Part shown: piece by piece, positions 34,351 through 46,003 of the stretch
How the letters are laid out: each line of letters begins with the position of its first letter
Numbering within the stretch: position 1 is the stretch's first letter
Assembly (NCBI GenBank): GCA_015680685.1
Contig: MNCI01010461.1
Coordinates: 107,860 to 164,986, forward strand
Direction of reading: 5' to 3'
DNA from: Gnetum montanum
Taxonomy: Eukaryota; Streptophyta; Gnetopsida; Gnetales; Gnetaceae
Length of the DNA stretch: 57,127 nucleotides
Notes under the pieces: model-generated
Seen by the model: only the letters and a program-made list of their open reading frames with translations
What the model was told of the DNA's origin: nothing
Database searches by the model: none
Position numbers and translations under genes: made by a program

Positions 34351-36117
34351 ATTATCAAGAACAATGAGTGGGAAGTAGTATTTTAATGGGTCCAAGGTAG
34401 TTATTTTTTACCATTTTTCCAGAGAAGTGTCTTCCTCAAAGGCATCTAAAACATTTTCTATGGAAGATTCAGATCTCATCAAGCATCAAGCATGTAAAAA
34501 AATGTACCAAATCAAACCCCAATTAAAAGGCTAGTTAGATCTTTAGGGTTCCAATTATTGAAAAAGATAATACATATACATCAACAATCAAGTGGGTTGC
34601 AACTTGCATAAAAATAATCACTTTTTGAAAATATAAAATTTCAAAAGTAGTTTAAGTGGCTTGGTAGCTAACAAATTGCATTAACCAAAATTGGATAGAG
34701 TTGTCATCGGTGAAGTTTTATACTAGTCTCGAATATGTAGAATAGAAATGTTATGTGTTATAATTATTGACTTTCAAAATATTTTAATAGATTAGAAAAC
34801 AATAGTTAATTAAGAAGTATCCACTATATACTCCATATATCTACACTTAACTAATTTTAATATTATTTATACAATTTGTTTTTAAAATTACAATATGATA
34901 GTAGCTAGCAACTTTACTGAACATAAACATGGATACGGTTATCAAAAGACAAAATAGTGTTAAGAACAACTATCAAGTATAGATTTGCAAAATAAATTAT
35001 GAATGCAATAGCAACCTTAAAATAATGAATGCAACAACCTTGAAACCTTGAAAATTTAGTAGATAAAATATCAAAACATTTAGTAGTTACAACATACATC
35101 AACCTTACAATCCAACAATATGGCACATGTTAACAACATTTACAATCTAGTCCAAGTAACAATGTTTATACATAGTGAGATTCAGATGTAAAACAAAGAA
35201 GTCAAAAAACTCTTAAGAATGTAAAGCATACTTACATATTGTTAAGAAAAATTATAGTGAATGGATAAAATAATTAAGCCAACTTCGGTTGATCTAAGGA
35301 TCTATAAGAAAACACAGAAGTTCTACTAATCAATGATGAATCCAAAAAATATAGTTTAATGAACAAAAAAACCTTCAACAAAAATAGCTTATGAAACCTT
35401 TTAAACATCCACCAACAATTTGTAAGAAAACCTAAATATCATCGATGACCTCAAAGTGCAAGCATAGTCTCCAAAACCTTCAAAGTGTGTCAAGTAAAGT
35501 GCAATCTCTGGAACCTTCAAAGTTTTCCAACTAAAGCATAAGGGGACATAGGCTTATTATAGAAATAGAAATAACATTTAGAATAGAAGTATTATGCATC
35601 AAGAATATCATATATATGAACTCCTTTAGTTAGTTCATTCAAGTAAATACTACCTGCAAGAGTTGACCATTTATGTTTTCTCTTAAATGCAATTGTATAA
35701 ATGTAATGTTAAAACCAATGAACACAGGTTGAGCATTGAAAGTTATCTTATTATATATTATGCAATGGTAAGATATTTTTGTTAGAAACACATTGTGCTT
35801 TGAAAAATATTTGTGATACAATCCAAAACAAATAATCCATTTGCAACATTATTTACCAATGGTTTTTCAGTTTTGAAACAAAAAACGTAAAGCTTCACAA
35901 AAAGTTGTGTTCTTAGAAACTATGCAAATTATAGCATTGCTACCATCTATCAAAAGTAATGTAAGATATTTCAAGTGTAATATTAAGTCCATGGCATCTT
36001 TAGTCTAGCCACCACATTTAAGCTTGTCTAACTGGATAGGATAAGATAACTAGAGTATGTACTGTGATACCTTAGTTTGTCGGTGCTTTAGTTTAAGAAA
36101 CCCTGGGATAGAGTTTT

Positions 36118-36825
36118 ACCTTAAATTTTTCACATGTTAACCTTTTTAAGTTGGTTAACTTAGAAATGTCATTTGACAGGCTCATTAGCTCAACACAATT
36201 AGATATAGTTAATGATCTTAGATTTTGAAGGAAAGAATAAAACATAGAGGCTGACCAAATTAATGAGACTTCTACAACTATGTGGTTGGATGCTTATTCC
36301 AGTTTTGCTAATGCTGAGTCTTAACAATGTTGAAAATATTGCTATACTCTTTGGTTGAGTCTTAAGCTTAGTGCAACTATGTAAAAAAAATTATCCCAAC
36401 TTTGGAAATTGGCCTACGTCTTTTGGCAAAGTATTTAGAAGAGTGTAGTTGTTGAGCTCTGCTGTTTTCAATTTGGATAACTTATGTATGCTATCTAGTC
36501 TCCAAGCAATTCGTAGCACCAACTCCTTCAAACTAACCGGAGGGGCACAACTCTCAAGTGTGAAGTCTCTCATTTCAGTTGCTTTTAAAGTAGATAAACT
36601 TGTCAAATGTTGCAAAGTTGCTGGAAAAACACTTGTTTAAAACTTGCTGACAAGTAGAAAAATCCAAGGTACGTAGCTTAGTTAACAAACTAACTTCAAG
36701 GGTAGACTCTTCAACCAAAAGCAGTCCTCTATGTGGAGTTTCTTTAATTTTTTTTTTAGCATACTAGCATAGTTGAACTGGCAATTGTGTCAGAAATTTG
36801 AAACATAAAAATAACTCCTTAAGCT
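36118..36825 (-). pseudogene. NLR pseudogene copy B, 3' LRR part
   Basis: Minus-strand LRR relic matching 6318-7085 in copy A, for example LTSLSTLKATEMRDF and TLPKDVGQFPKLG. It lacks part of the terminal LRRs seen in copy A (deletion near 36247). It is separated from the rest of the gene by element 4. Confidence 0.8.
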
Positions 36826-37767
36826 CGATGAGTGGCGAGGTACCCCTGCGCTCAACCATACGAATACGAGCGTTTCACGCACGATCTAGTTGAATTCCAA
36901 GGACTAAGTGCTTATGCGCCCTTGTGGAACAAGGATAGGTTGATTGATCGTTGTCTTCCCAAACTTACTTGTATGTCACGAGTGTATGGTTAAGTAAGCT
37001 TGAGGCATATGATTTTTATATATTTTATGTCTTGTGCTAATAGGGAAAGAGAGAGATAACTAGGTGGCTAATTTAACTTAACTACTCATTAACTAAGTTC
37101 TAACTAATCCTAACACAAGCATCCATGAACCAGTGCAACACTGCTAGGATTACCAAACACTAATCGTTACTAGGTTACCAAGCATTATACAAATGCTCGA
37201 AGCGGTCGTGCTTGTGTAATTTAACGATTTGCTTAATTGATCAAAATGAATTGTTGTGCTAATAATAGAAATGTAAAGTGCATAAAATAAAATAAAATAA
37301 AATAAATGCATAAGAAAATAAAATAAAAGAAATGCGTAAGAAAACAAATCTCAAGTCTTGCAAGGATGAATTAAAGAGCTCATCTTTATTGCCATACACA
37401 AGGTATGCTGAGGTACATAATGCTCAAATAAAGATCCTTCCACACTTAGACCTCCTGTTGTGGGCACTTGGAAAATACTCTAACTTTGAAATAGACTACA
37501 AGAGTTTCGTTACTTGATTGCTAAAAGACTTTCCCCCAATTGTGCGCCTGAGCATTGTATTTATAGGCTTGGGAGCAACTACTCTAATAATTAGAGTAAC
37601 TACTTTAATTATTAGAATAACTACTAAAGCAACCGCTAGAGTAACCACTCTAATAATTAGAATAACTACTAGAGTAACCACTATAGTAATTGCTAGAGTA
37701 ACCACTCTAATAATTAGAGTAACTGCTCTAATAATTAGAATAACTGCTAGAGTAACCACTCTCATCA
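36826..37767 (-). repeat. 3' LTR of element 4
   Basis: 942 bp, CGATGAGTGG to CTCATCA (initial TG altered to CG). The U5 side matches element 1's LTR, while the U3 array is different. An (AAAAT)n tract lies near 37285-37305. Confidence 0.93.
37558..37767 (-). promoter_or_regulatory. U3 of element 4: TATA box plus CTCTAAT-A-ATTAGAG array
   Basis: Minus-strand CCTATAAATA at 37558-37567. From about 37575 to the LTR end stands an array of palindromic CTCTAATAATTAGAG units alternating with GCTAGAGTAAC-type spacers. The equivalent in the 5' LTR is 46515-46712, with a different unit count. Confidence 0.65.
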
Positions 37768-37785
37768 TACCCCCACAACTGAATG
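37768..37785 (-). promoter_or_regulatory. Polypurine tract of element 4
   Basis: Minus-strand CATTCAGTTGTGGGGGTA directly before the 3' LTR, nearly identical to that of element 2. Confidence 0.85.
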
Positions 37786-39732
37786 AAAACTCATCCTTGA
37801 GTATAGAAGAAAAGAAATAGGTTCTTTACAAAATATTGGGAAGGTATGGGATTATTGACTAACTGACAACTAACGGTGGAATAAGATGATAAACTCAACG
37901 TGCCCGGTGAATGGATCAATGAGCATATTACAACATTAATGTTCATGACCATTGTGGTGAATACTTGTACATAAATGACATCCAAGCCTTTATTTGGTAG
38001 CTTGTAGAGAAAGAGAGAGAAAGAAAATGAAGCGTGTTGCCACCAATGCTAAGATTGCACCTTCTATTGTTTATCCATAGCCACGCCACCAGACTTGCTC
38101 CTTTCATAAATGCTTTAGTTCCAATCCATCCTAAGTGCTTCCTCCAAGCCAGTCCATTATTTGTATGATCGTCATTTGCACACACAACATAGTCACAAAT
38201 GAGCAAGGATAGATAAAACACAATTTAGTTGATACCTTACCTCAATATGAAGCGCATTGGCTGAGTTGTGGTTATGGAAGAAATTGGTTTGGAGATTTAT
38301 CACTGGAAATTATCCAAGGTGTAGGGGTTAGGCAATTAGTAAAATGGAAAAACATTGAAAAATTTGTGCCGGGTCCCCCACGACTAAGAGCGAACCTTCG
38401 GTAGCTATAAGATGGAAAATATGAGGAACAAGAAAGATGAGAAAAAATAACAATGGCAACACCAATAAAATGGCTATCATGGATGGGGATGAAACAAGAG
38501 ATGATTAATTACAGGAAATGTTTAAGGAAAAGAACTTAACAATTGCACCAAAAAGGAATGCTAGTGGGTCCTCCCCAAAGTAGGCTCATGCCTTTTATGC
38601 CCTAACAAACCCACAAACCAAAGAGTCTGTAGGCTCTAGGAATGTCATTTGGCAGCAAGAGTTAAAAACTTACCCACAAGAATTCACTAAAGAAAAACAA
38701 TGCATCAACCCAGAACAGACTAATGATAAAACCGACAATGGGATGGAAAATGGGAAGAAAGATGGAGAGGAGAGAATGGAATAGAATCCCAAGAACAAGG
38801 TTGTGTAAAGCCCCTTATGTATTTCATGGTTAAGATGACTAAGTAGAACTTCATCCAAAATCTAGACTTAAACCAACCACATTGAGTGACCACGCATCAA
38901 TACACTTGGCCAATCCATCCTCTTGAAGCAACAAGAATGCCTTCACAAAGAGTGATCACCATCTTGAGGAGAGTGAGATGGAGAAGCAGGAAGTGAGAAA
39001 GGGCCTTAGTTAGAGGGAACCTTTAGGCATGGGTAACATGTCTTTCCAATTTCATAACTAGTGGTTATAGCCCATATTGCTTTATTATGTCTAAGGGGTG
39101 TGCTTTGAAGTCTCACTTTTCTCTTTTTTTTTTTCTTTTGTGTGAGAACCACACCATGCAAAGACTTATTTTTATTCACTCAGCTTCTTGATTTTTGAAT
39201 AATTTCAGAATGATGGAAAACCCAAGAAACAAGCATCCAAGCACCCAAGAGAATGGCTAGCACAAATGCATCGAATCCCCTTGAAGTCACACCCTTTTCA
39301 TCCTTTGAGTCTTTCCTTGGTTTGAAAAGTACCTAGCCACCAATTCATTAATACATTTACTTAGAAAAAGGGGACTGTATAGTTCTAAGCCAAAGGAAAC
39401 CATAGAGTTGTATGGATGAGTGGATGGCGTGGACTCATTGCCTGTTTTACCAAAAGAACCATTCCTTAATATCAACATCATAATTCAAAGGTAAAAACCA
39501 AACATTAGCAGTCAATATGATATAATGCAATCTATCATCATGAGCACTTATTAGATTACAAATAAAAGTAAATCAAGCAAATAAAGAAATAGTAAAAACA
39601 TGAATGATGCTGTAAAAGAAAAATAAGAAAAGTTGGAAAAATGTGTAAAATAAAAATTCAAAAAGAATTGAGAGCCTAAAACAGTTATCATAGGTGGCCA
39701 TCTCCCCCACGAATGAGTTGGAAGGAGGAGAT
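37786..39732 (-). other. Non-coding 3' region of element 4
   Basis: About 1.95 kb between integrase and the polypurine tract, where Athila elements often carry an env-like ORF and Tat elements extra sequence. No convincing ORF is seen. It contains PPT-like copies at 38374-38388 and 39703-39719. Confidence 0.65.
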
Positions 39733-42700
39733 TCAAAATAGTGAGCATGGTTGTCCATCGAGAGAGGTAGCATGTGTACTGGCTATCCTAAGCTCTTGGA
39801 AAGGTTTGGTTTGTTGCACATTGACCAAGAGTTTCTTAACCAAGCTCTTAGGTTTGTATATTGTCATGGCCCTTGAAGGAAAAGTTTCATAAATCATATA
39901 AGATCCTTCCCATAGTGTTTGAAATTTAGTACGTTGTAGCACATGTGTGGGATTCTAGTAGAGAACCTTATCTCCTGGTTCATATTTAACTTTCCTAATC
40001 CTTTGGTCATGACGTTGTTTATTGAAGGCCTTGTGCAATTTGTTAGATGATAGGGCAGCTAATTGATTTTCATCTAGCAAGTTAAGGGTTACTAACCGTT
40101 GTTTTTGTGGTAGATCAAGGTCAAGGTTGAGGTCACATGCCATAGATAGTGTATGGAGCTTAGTTTGAATGGGAAGCGTTGGTAATTTACCATACACTAA
40201 CTCATAGGGAGAGTAGCCTGTAGGGAGTTTCCATGTGGAGCGGTATGCCCAAAGAGCATTGTTCAGTTTAGTGCTCTAGTCTCAGCTAAACTTGCTAATC
40301 GTTCTTGTCAATATCTTCATAATCTCCCTGTTGGTGACTTCTGCTTGACCATTCGCTTGGGGGTGGTATGGTGTAGTTAATTTATGCTCAACCCTTAAGT
40401 GTTGCATTAATTTCCGAAAGGTTGCACCTGTGAAGTGTATACCATTGTCTGAAATAAGTGCACGTGGCACACCAAACCTATTTATGATTTGTTGTTGAAC
40501 AAATCATGTAGCTGTAGATGATGTATAATCTTTAACAGCAGCTGCTTCGGCCCATTTTGTTAGGTAATCAACGACAATAATAATATAAGCTTTTCCATTG
40601 GACATTGGTGTAATCGGCCCCATAAAATCAATTCCCCAAATGTCGAGGGGTTCTAACGATTGAATCCATTGTTGCAGACCCTCCATTCTAGTAGTCATTC
40701 CCCCATCATGTTGACAATGCTCACAAGATTGGACGAATTGATGGGCATCCTGAAACAATGTAGGTCAATAATATCCTGCAAGCAAGATCTTGATGGCTAT
40801 TCGTCTCCCAATGTAATGACCCCCACAAGGACCCTCATGAGTGTCTTGGAGAACTCGTAGTTGATCTATATCGGGAACACACCATCGAACCAAGCCATCG
40901 GGACACACTTTGTAATGTTTCCCATTGATCTCTATAAAGTACTTAGCTCGGTGAAGAAACTGTTGTTTCTTTTTAAGGTTTAACTCTTGTGGTGTTTGTT
41001 GGGTGAGGAGATAGGTAAGAATGCTACTGTACTTGTTTGTCTCCATAGGTGATTGATTATTCACTACACCAGCAAAGAGGAGTTTATCAAGGAAATGATC
41101 AGAAATTGGAAACTCATCCTCTTTGTTGTCCCATTACAACTAAGATAAATGATCAGCAACTACGTTCTTGGTGCCTTTACGATTGATCATCGTAAGATCG
41201 AACTTTTGTAAGATTACAAGACATCATATGATATAAGGGCTTACCATTGGCTAATTCATGAGGAACCTTATTGCACTATGATCTGTATGTATATATACTT
41301 TATATCCCAATACATAGTGTTTAAACATTTCTAGTGCAAACACTACAACCATTAATTCTTTCTCTGTGGTAGTGTAGTTAAGTTGTGCACCAACGATACA
41401 TCTACTTGCACAGTGGATGTAATAAGGACGTTTCTGGTCATCTAACTGTGTAAGTATGACTCCTAAGGCATAGTTGGATGCATCAATCATGATATGGAAT
41501 GGTTTGGACTAGTCAGGAGCTTGTAGAATGGGTGTTTCTACTAGCTTCTGTTTCAGAGTTTGAAAAGTTAATTCGCATTCCCTAGTCCACTTGAAAGGTA
41601 CACTCTTTTTCATTAATTCCACCAATGGTTTGGCAACCTTTGAAAAGTTCTCAATAAATCTCCTCTAGTAGCCAATATGTCCAAGGAATGACCAAATATC
41701 TTTGACAGTTTTCGGTTGATGGGTAATTCCTTGGATAACTTTGATTTTCTCGGGGTCTACCTCTATCCTTGTGTGTGAGATTTTGTGCCCTAGTACTATG
41801 CCTTCTTGGACCATCAAATGGCTTTTCTACCAGTTGAGCCTCAAATTGGTTTCTATACATCTTTTTAACACTTGCTCCAACCGGTCTAAGGCTTGATCAA
41901 AGTTTGCTCCATAGGTGGAGAAATATTCCATAAAGACTTCTACACCATTTCCTATTTTTTGTTGGAAGATGCTTAGAACTAGTCGTTGAAATGTTGTAGG
42001 GGCATTGCACAAGCCAAATGACATCTGTTTGTATGCAAATGTTCCCCAAGGATTGGTGAACCTAGTCTTGGCTTATTCTTCTGGGGCTATTTGTATTTGA
42101 TTATATATGCTATATCCATCCAGAAAAATGTAGTAGCGATGCCCTACGATGGTGTCTAAGATTTGGTCAACAAATGGCAATAGAAAGTGATATTTGAATG
42201 TTGCCATATTCAGTAGCCTGAAATCTATGCACACCCTCCATTTGCCTCCCTTTTTAGGCACAATAACTAAGGGGCTAACCCATTTGCTATCAGCAATGGG
42301 GTATATGAACCTAGCCTTGAGAAGCTATTCGATTTCTTCCTTAACTACTTGCTCTAGCTTAGGGTTCAATCACCTCTATGATTGTCTTCGAGGCTTCATG
42401 GAGGGGTCAGTGTAAATCCTATGTTGGCATATCGTAGGATCTATTCCAGTTAATTCTGTATATGACCAAGCTAAGGCTTTTGACCATTTATTGATTACCT
42501 TCAGTAGTTCTTCTTTTTGTTGAGGAGCAAGCTTAGCGTTGATAATTACCAATTTTCCATTTTTAAGAAACATGTATTCCATACTGGTGGACAATGGTTT
42601 TAGCTCGAGGGGCTCCTCCTTAAATTTCTCAGGGATTTCCAACTTCCCCTAGTTGATATTTTCAAGGTTAAGACTTGGAAGTTGGCAGTGGACTTGCTAT

Positions 42701-43570
42701 AATGCATTTATGCTATTGATGTAAGCATAAGTCAAACCCTCAGTTGGTTCCATGCATATGAGTGAATTGCTTTCTTGATCAGCTATCAGCCACTAGATGT
42801 CTTCTTATCGTGTGGTTGCTGCATATAGGTATCTTTGTATGTTAATCACTTATGCACACTGATTGCATGCAGGTAATGCTAAACTTTGCACAAACCATAA
42901 CATCTGCATGCAATTACACCTCATGTCACTGTATGTAATGCATGGAACTTTCTTCTTATCAATCTTTTCGAAAGTATTTTCCTTTGATATTTCTAGGGAA
43001 AGATCATGGATTCCTAGGCATGCATCGATGATGCTTAGCCATGCTCTTCCCATTATGATTGGGAAGTCCCCATTATTGTTGTTTACCTAAATCACTAAGA
43101 ACTCAGTTGGGTACGACCACCCACAAACAATGATAACAATGTCTTTCACTAGTCCCAATGGGATAGTGATGGACTAGTTGGCCAAATCTAGATGGATGTT
43201 GCTCTTTTTCAATGGAGGCAGGTTCTAGGCTTTGTACATTTCTTGAGAAATCAAGTTGACACCGGAACTTGAATCCAAAAGAGCCTTGCACGACGCATTT
43301 CCAGCAATTTGTAAGTATATCAATGGACTCCCAAGATCAGAGAATTTCCTAGGAAGGTGGCCAACTTTGATCCAATCGGTGATGGCATGTGTTAACATGA
43401 TCATATGTGTTGAGTGCGGTGATTGGGTTGAAGGGGGCTCCAAAATTTTGATTAATACTGAGGTGTCTAAGGAATCAACCGCTTGTGATTGTAAGGGCTT
43501 GGTTGGAGTGTTGGTTTTAAAGAAAGGTCTTTTCTTTATGTGGTTGTTGGAATTAACAGTAGGTTGAGAG
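39733..43570 (-). pseudogene. pol: Pol polyprotein: protease, RT, RNase H, integrase (element 4)
   Basis: Mostly one minus frame with stops. Protease (about 42850-43450): the catalytic motif reads LLDSSSGVNL, so the D-S-G glycine is lost. RT (about 41800-42650): PKKGGKWRVCIDFRLLN and FLDGYSIYNQIQIAPEE, but the YxDD box reads VFMEYF, so both catalytic aspartates are changed. RNase H (41251-41490): DASNYALG, TEKELM, HTDHSA. Integrase (39733-41064): HHCC zinc region ending CEHCQHDGG, then the catalytic D in WGIDFMGP, D in ISDNGIHF and E in GQAEVTNREI. The domain order is that of Ty3/gypsy. Confidence 0.92.
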
Positions 43571-43679
43571 TTAATAGCCCTTGTGGCATTATGTTGCTGT
43601 GGCTAGGTAGAGATTTCACCCTGCATAGTTAGAGTATGTGGTAGTGGAGCTATTGGTGGAAGAGATGCAGTCAGATGAG

Positions 43680-45934
43680 AAGGATGATATACTTGCAAAA
43701 TATCATCCATAGAAGAGGAGTCCCATAATACTTGTGGGCTTGGTAGTGAGGTTGAGGGGTGATGTGACTAGTAGAGTCACATGGGGAGATTGGTTGCTAC
43801 ACATAATATCCATACGGGTCAGGTTGCCATTAAGGATACTGTTGCATTGGTGGTGGCATTTCCCATGATTGTGGGTGCTACCACTATTGATATTGCTCAA
43901 TCGGTTATGGTGGAGTTCCACTTGGATAATACGTTAAGGGTTGGTGGAACTGTCTTGGGTTACCTTGGGGGTATGGTAACCTTTGGGGTGCTTACCATTT
44001 GTTCAATTGTGAGTTGAGTGCATACATCCCAGACTCTTGCAGATGTGAGATTATAGGGCAACATCCCTTAGGATGATCATATTGACATATTTCACATCTA
44101 CTATCATTGTTTGTTTTCGACTCCACAACCTCTTCAATGATGGTAACTTTGCCCTTACCCTTGTTACGTGCATGTTCAGCTTCTCTTTTTTTTCTTTTTT
44201 TGTGATCACTACCTTTCTTTCTAGACTTCTCTACTATTTTAAGAATAGATTGAAATCTATTGTTTAGGGAATCCCAAATTTGGTCTACTTTGTCGATACT
44301 TTTGATGTCAACTTTTGGATAGGCAAAGCTTTCCTATTCACCATCTCTTCGAGTGGTGACTCTTCTTCATCCTCACAAAATCTTACTCCCCTCTTCTAGA
44401 GGGATGGATCTTGGTTATACTCTTTCGCACTTTCTCTCTTCCATAGCTCACCTTCTTCCTTAGCAACTTGCTCCAATAGTCTTTGAATTTGATGGGACCT
44501 AAGCTTGGATAGTCTTCCTTGGGCATAAGTCCCAAGGGTTCTTCTCGTTTCATGCATAAGCCCATCCACGAGATGGCGTAGTTGATCCCTTTACGAATAA
44601 CCATGGCTAGGACAACGGTGTAACAGTGCATAATATCAGCCCATGGTAGCATCCAAGGGTTCATGTCCTCCTTGTTTCCAGCCTTGGATTTGCTTTCACA
44701 AGTTGGACGCTCGGGAGTACGTTTGGTACTTATCATTGAACAATTCTAACATGGTACTCCACCTACGAATGGATTCCGATTCTAAGGACCGGTACTAGCT
44801 TTTCGCTTCTTTAACTAGTTTCTGTGGGAACAACTTATGTTTTTGCCATTCGTTTTCTATGTTTTGTAAGGCACACGCATCATGGAATGCTTGTAAGTAA
44901 TTCTGAGGATCAACATTGTATCCCCCTTCAAATCGTGGGATATTGTTCATATCTAATCTCTTGATCCTATTATCTTTCTGGTGCCTTGTTGGAATTCTAA
45001 CAGCCTCAGTTATGTCTAACATACTCCAAGTAGCGAGTAGTGGTTCATCACGATCATCTCATCCATGGCATCTATGATGCCTATGTTGTTCCCTACTCTC
45101 CCTTCTTCTATGTGGTGATTCTCTAGAGTGCCCTTGTCCCTTCTCCTAGTTGTTTCGTCTATGACTTTCACTTTGCCTATTGTTATCCCCATGGTCTTTT
45201 TCTTTATGACCGTGTCCTAATATTAAAGGAGAAGGTGAAGGAGATGATGAAGGTGAAGAAGAAGGAGAATAATCACCATGACAATGTCAGCTACCTTCTC
45301 TTCTGCGATCTCAACCTCGATCGTGATTGCGATCAGAATGTCCATCTTTATCATGTGTCTGTGTCCCTTTTTCGGACCCTTTGTGCCCGTGGGTATCAAA
45401 ACCTAGGTTATGAATAGTGGAATGAAGGTTTTGATACACAACCCCTTGGCCAAAGTTAAAGGAAGGAACATCGTTGTGTGGGCGACTACTTGAGGTAGGT
45501 TCACCATCCTCATTTTCGCTTAAGACATGTGGGGCATCCTGGGACCACTTACCCTTCAAAGACTTATGATGTCTCTCCTGTTGTAAGTTCCTTTGACGTT
45601 GTGCCTCTGTGGGATGGTATTCTCTTGAGTCATGGTCTTACACAATGTATTTTGTGTGTAAGTGTGACATGCCAATTCGTGTGAGAGCGTAAAGAAGCAT
45701 GCTTGGGACTGAACGATCAGGAGGTAACACTATGTTACCTTCTAGGTATCGCCAACGTAGTTGTTCATCTTGATGGAGGATAAAGGCAAAGTCTGGTATA
45801 TACTCATCGGGATGAATATATACCACTTGAACTTGCTGAGGGACTAGCGGATCAACGTCATGTGTATTACAACATCGATTGTTTCCTATTTCAGACCTAG
45901 GCAGTGAGGCACTTTTGTATAAAGAAGGAGACAT
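43680..45934 (-). pseudogene. gag: Gag polyprotein (element 4)
   Basis: Likely start ATG at 45934 (MSPSLYKSASL). N-terminal part with YIHPDEYIPDFAFILHQDEQ, then a His/Arg/Asp/Ser-rich basic stretch with SPSSSPSPS-type runs (about 45060-45430), the Gag core (44795-45022 and on, FHDACALQNIENEW), a Lys/Arg-rich linker, a zinc-knuckle-like CEICQYDHPKGCC (about 44058-44096) and a Pro/Gln/Tyr-rich tail (43680-43980). Stops and frameshifts present. Confidence 0.88.
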
Positions 45935-46003
45935 ACTTGTCTGTTCAGTATGCAATGTATTCTTGTTTATTATTTTCTCATTAACTAATTTAACTGAGGA
46001 GAG

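Noticed and set aside
37575-37760. Array of short repeats resembling a CRISPR
   Set aside because: Repeats and spacers are variants of the same palindromic unit inside a eukaryotic LTR; no regular spacers.
37496-37820. Overlapping open frames on both strands (repeats like TLIIRVT and its antisense)
   Set aside because: They are translations of the CTCTAATAATTAGAG array in the LTR, not proteins.
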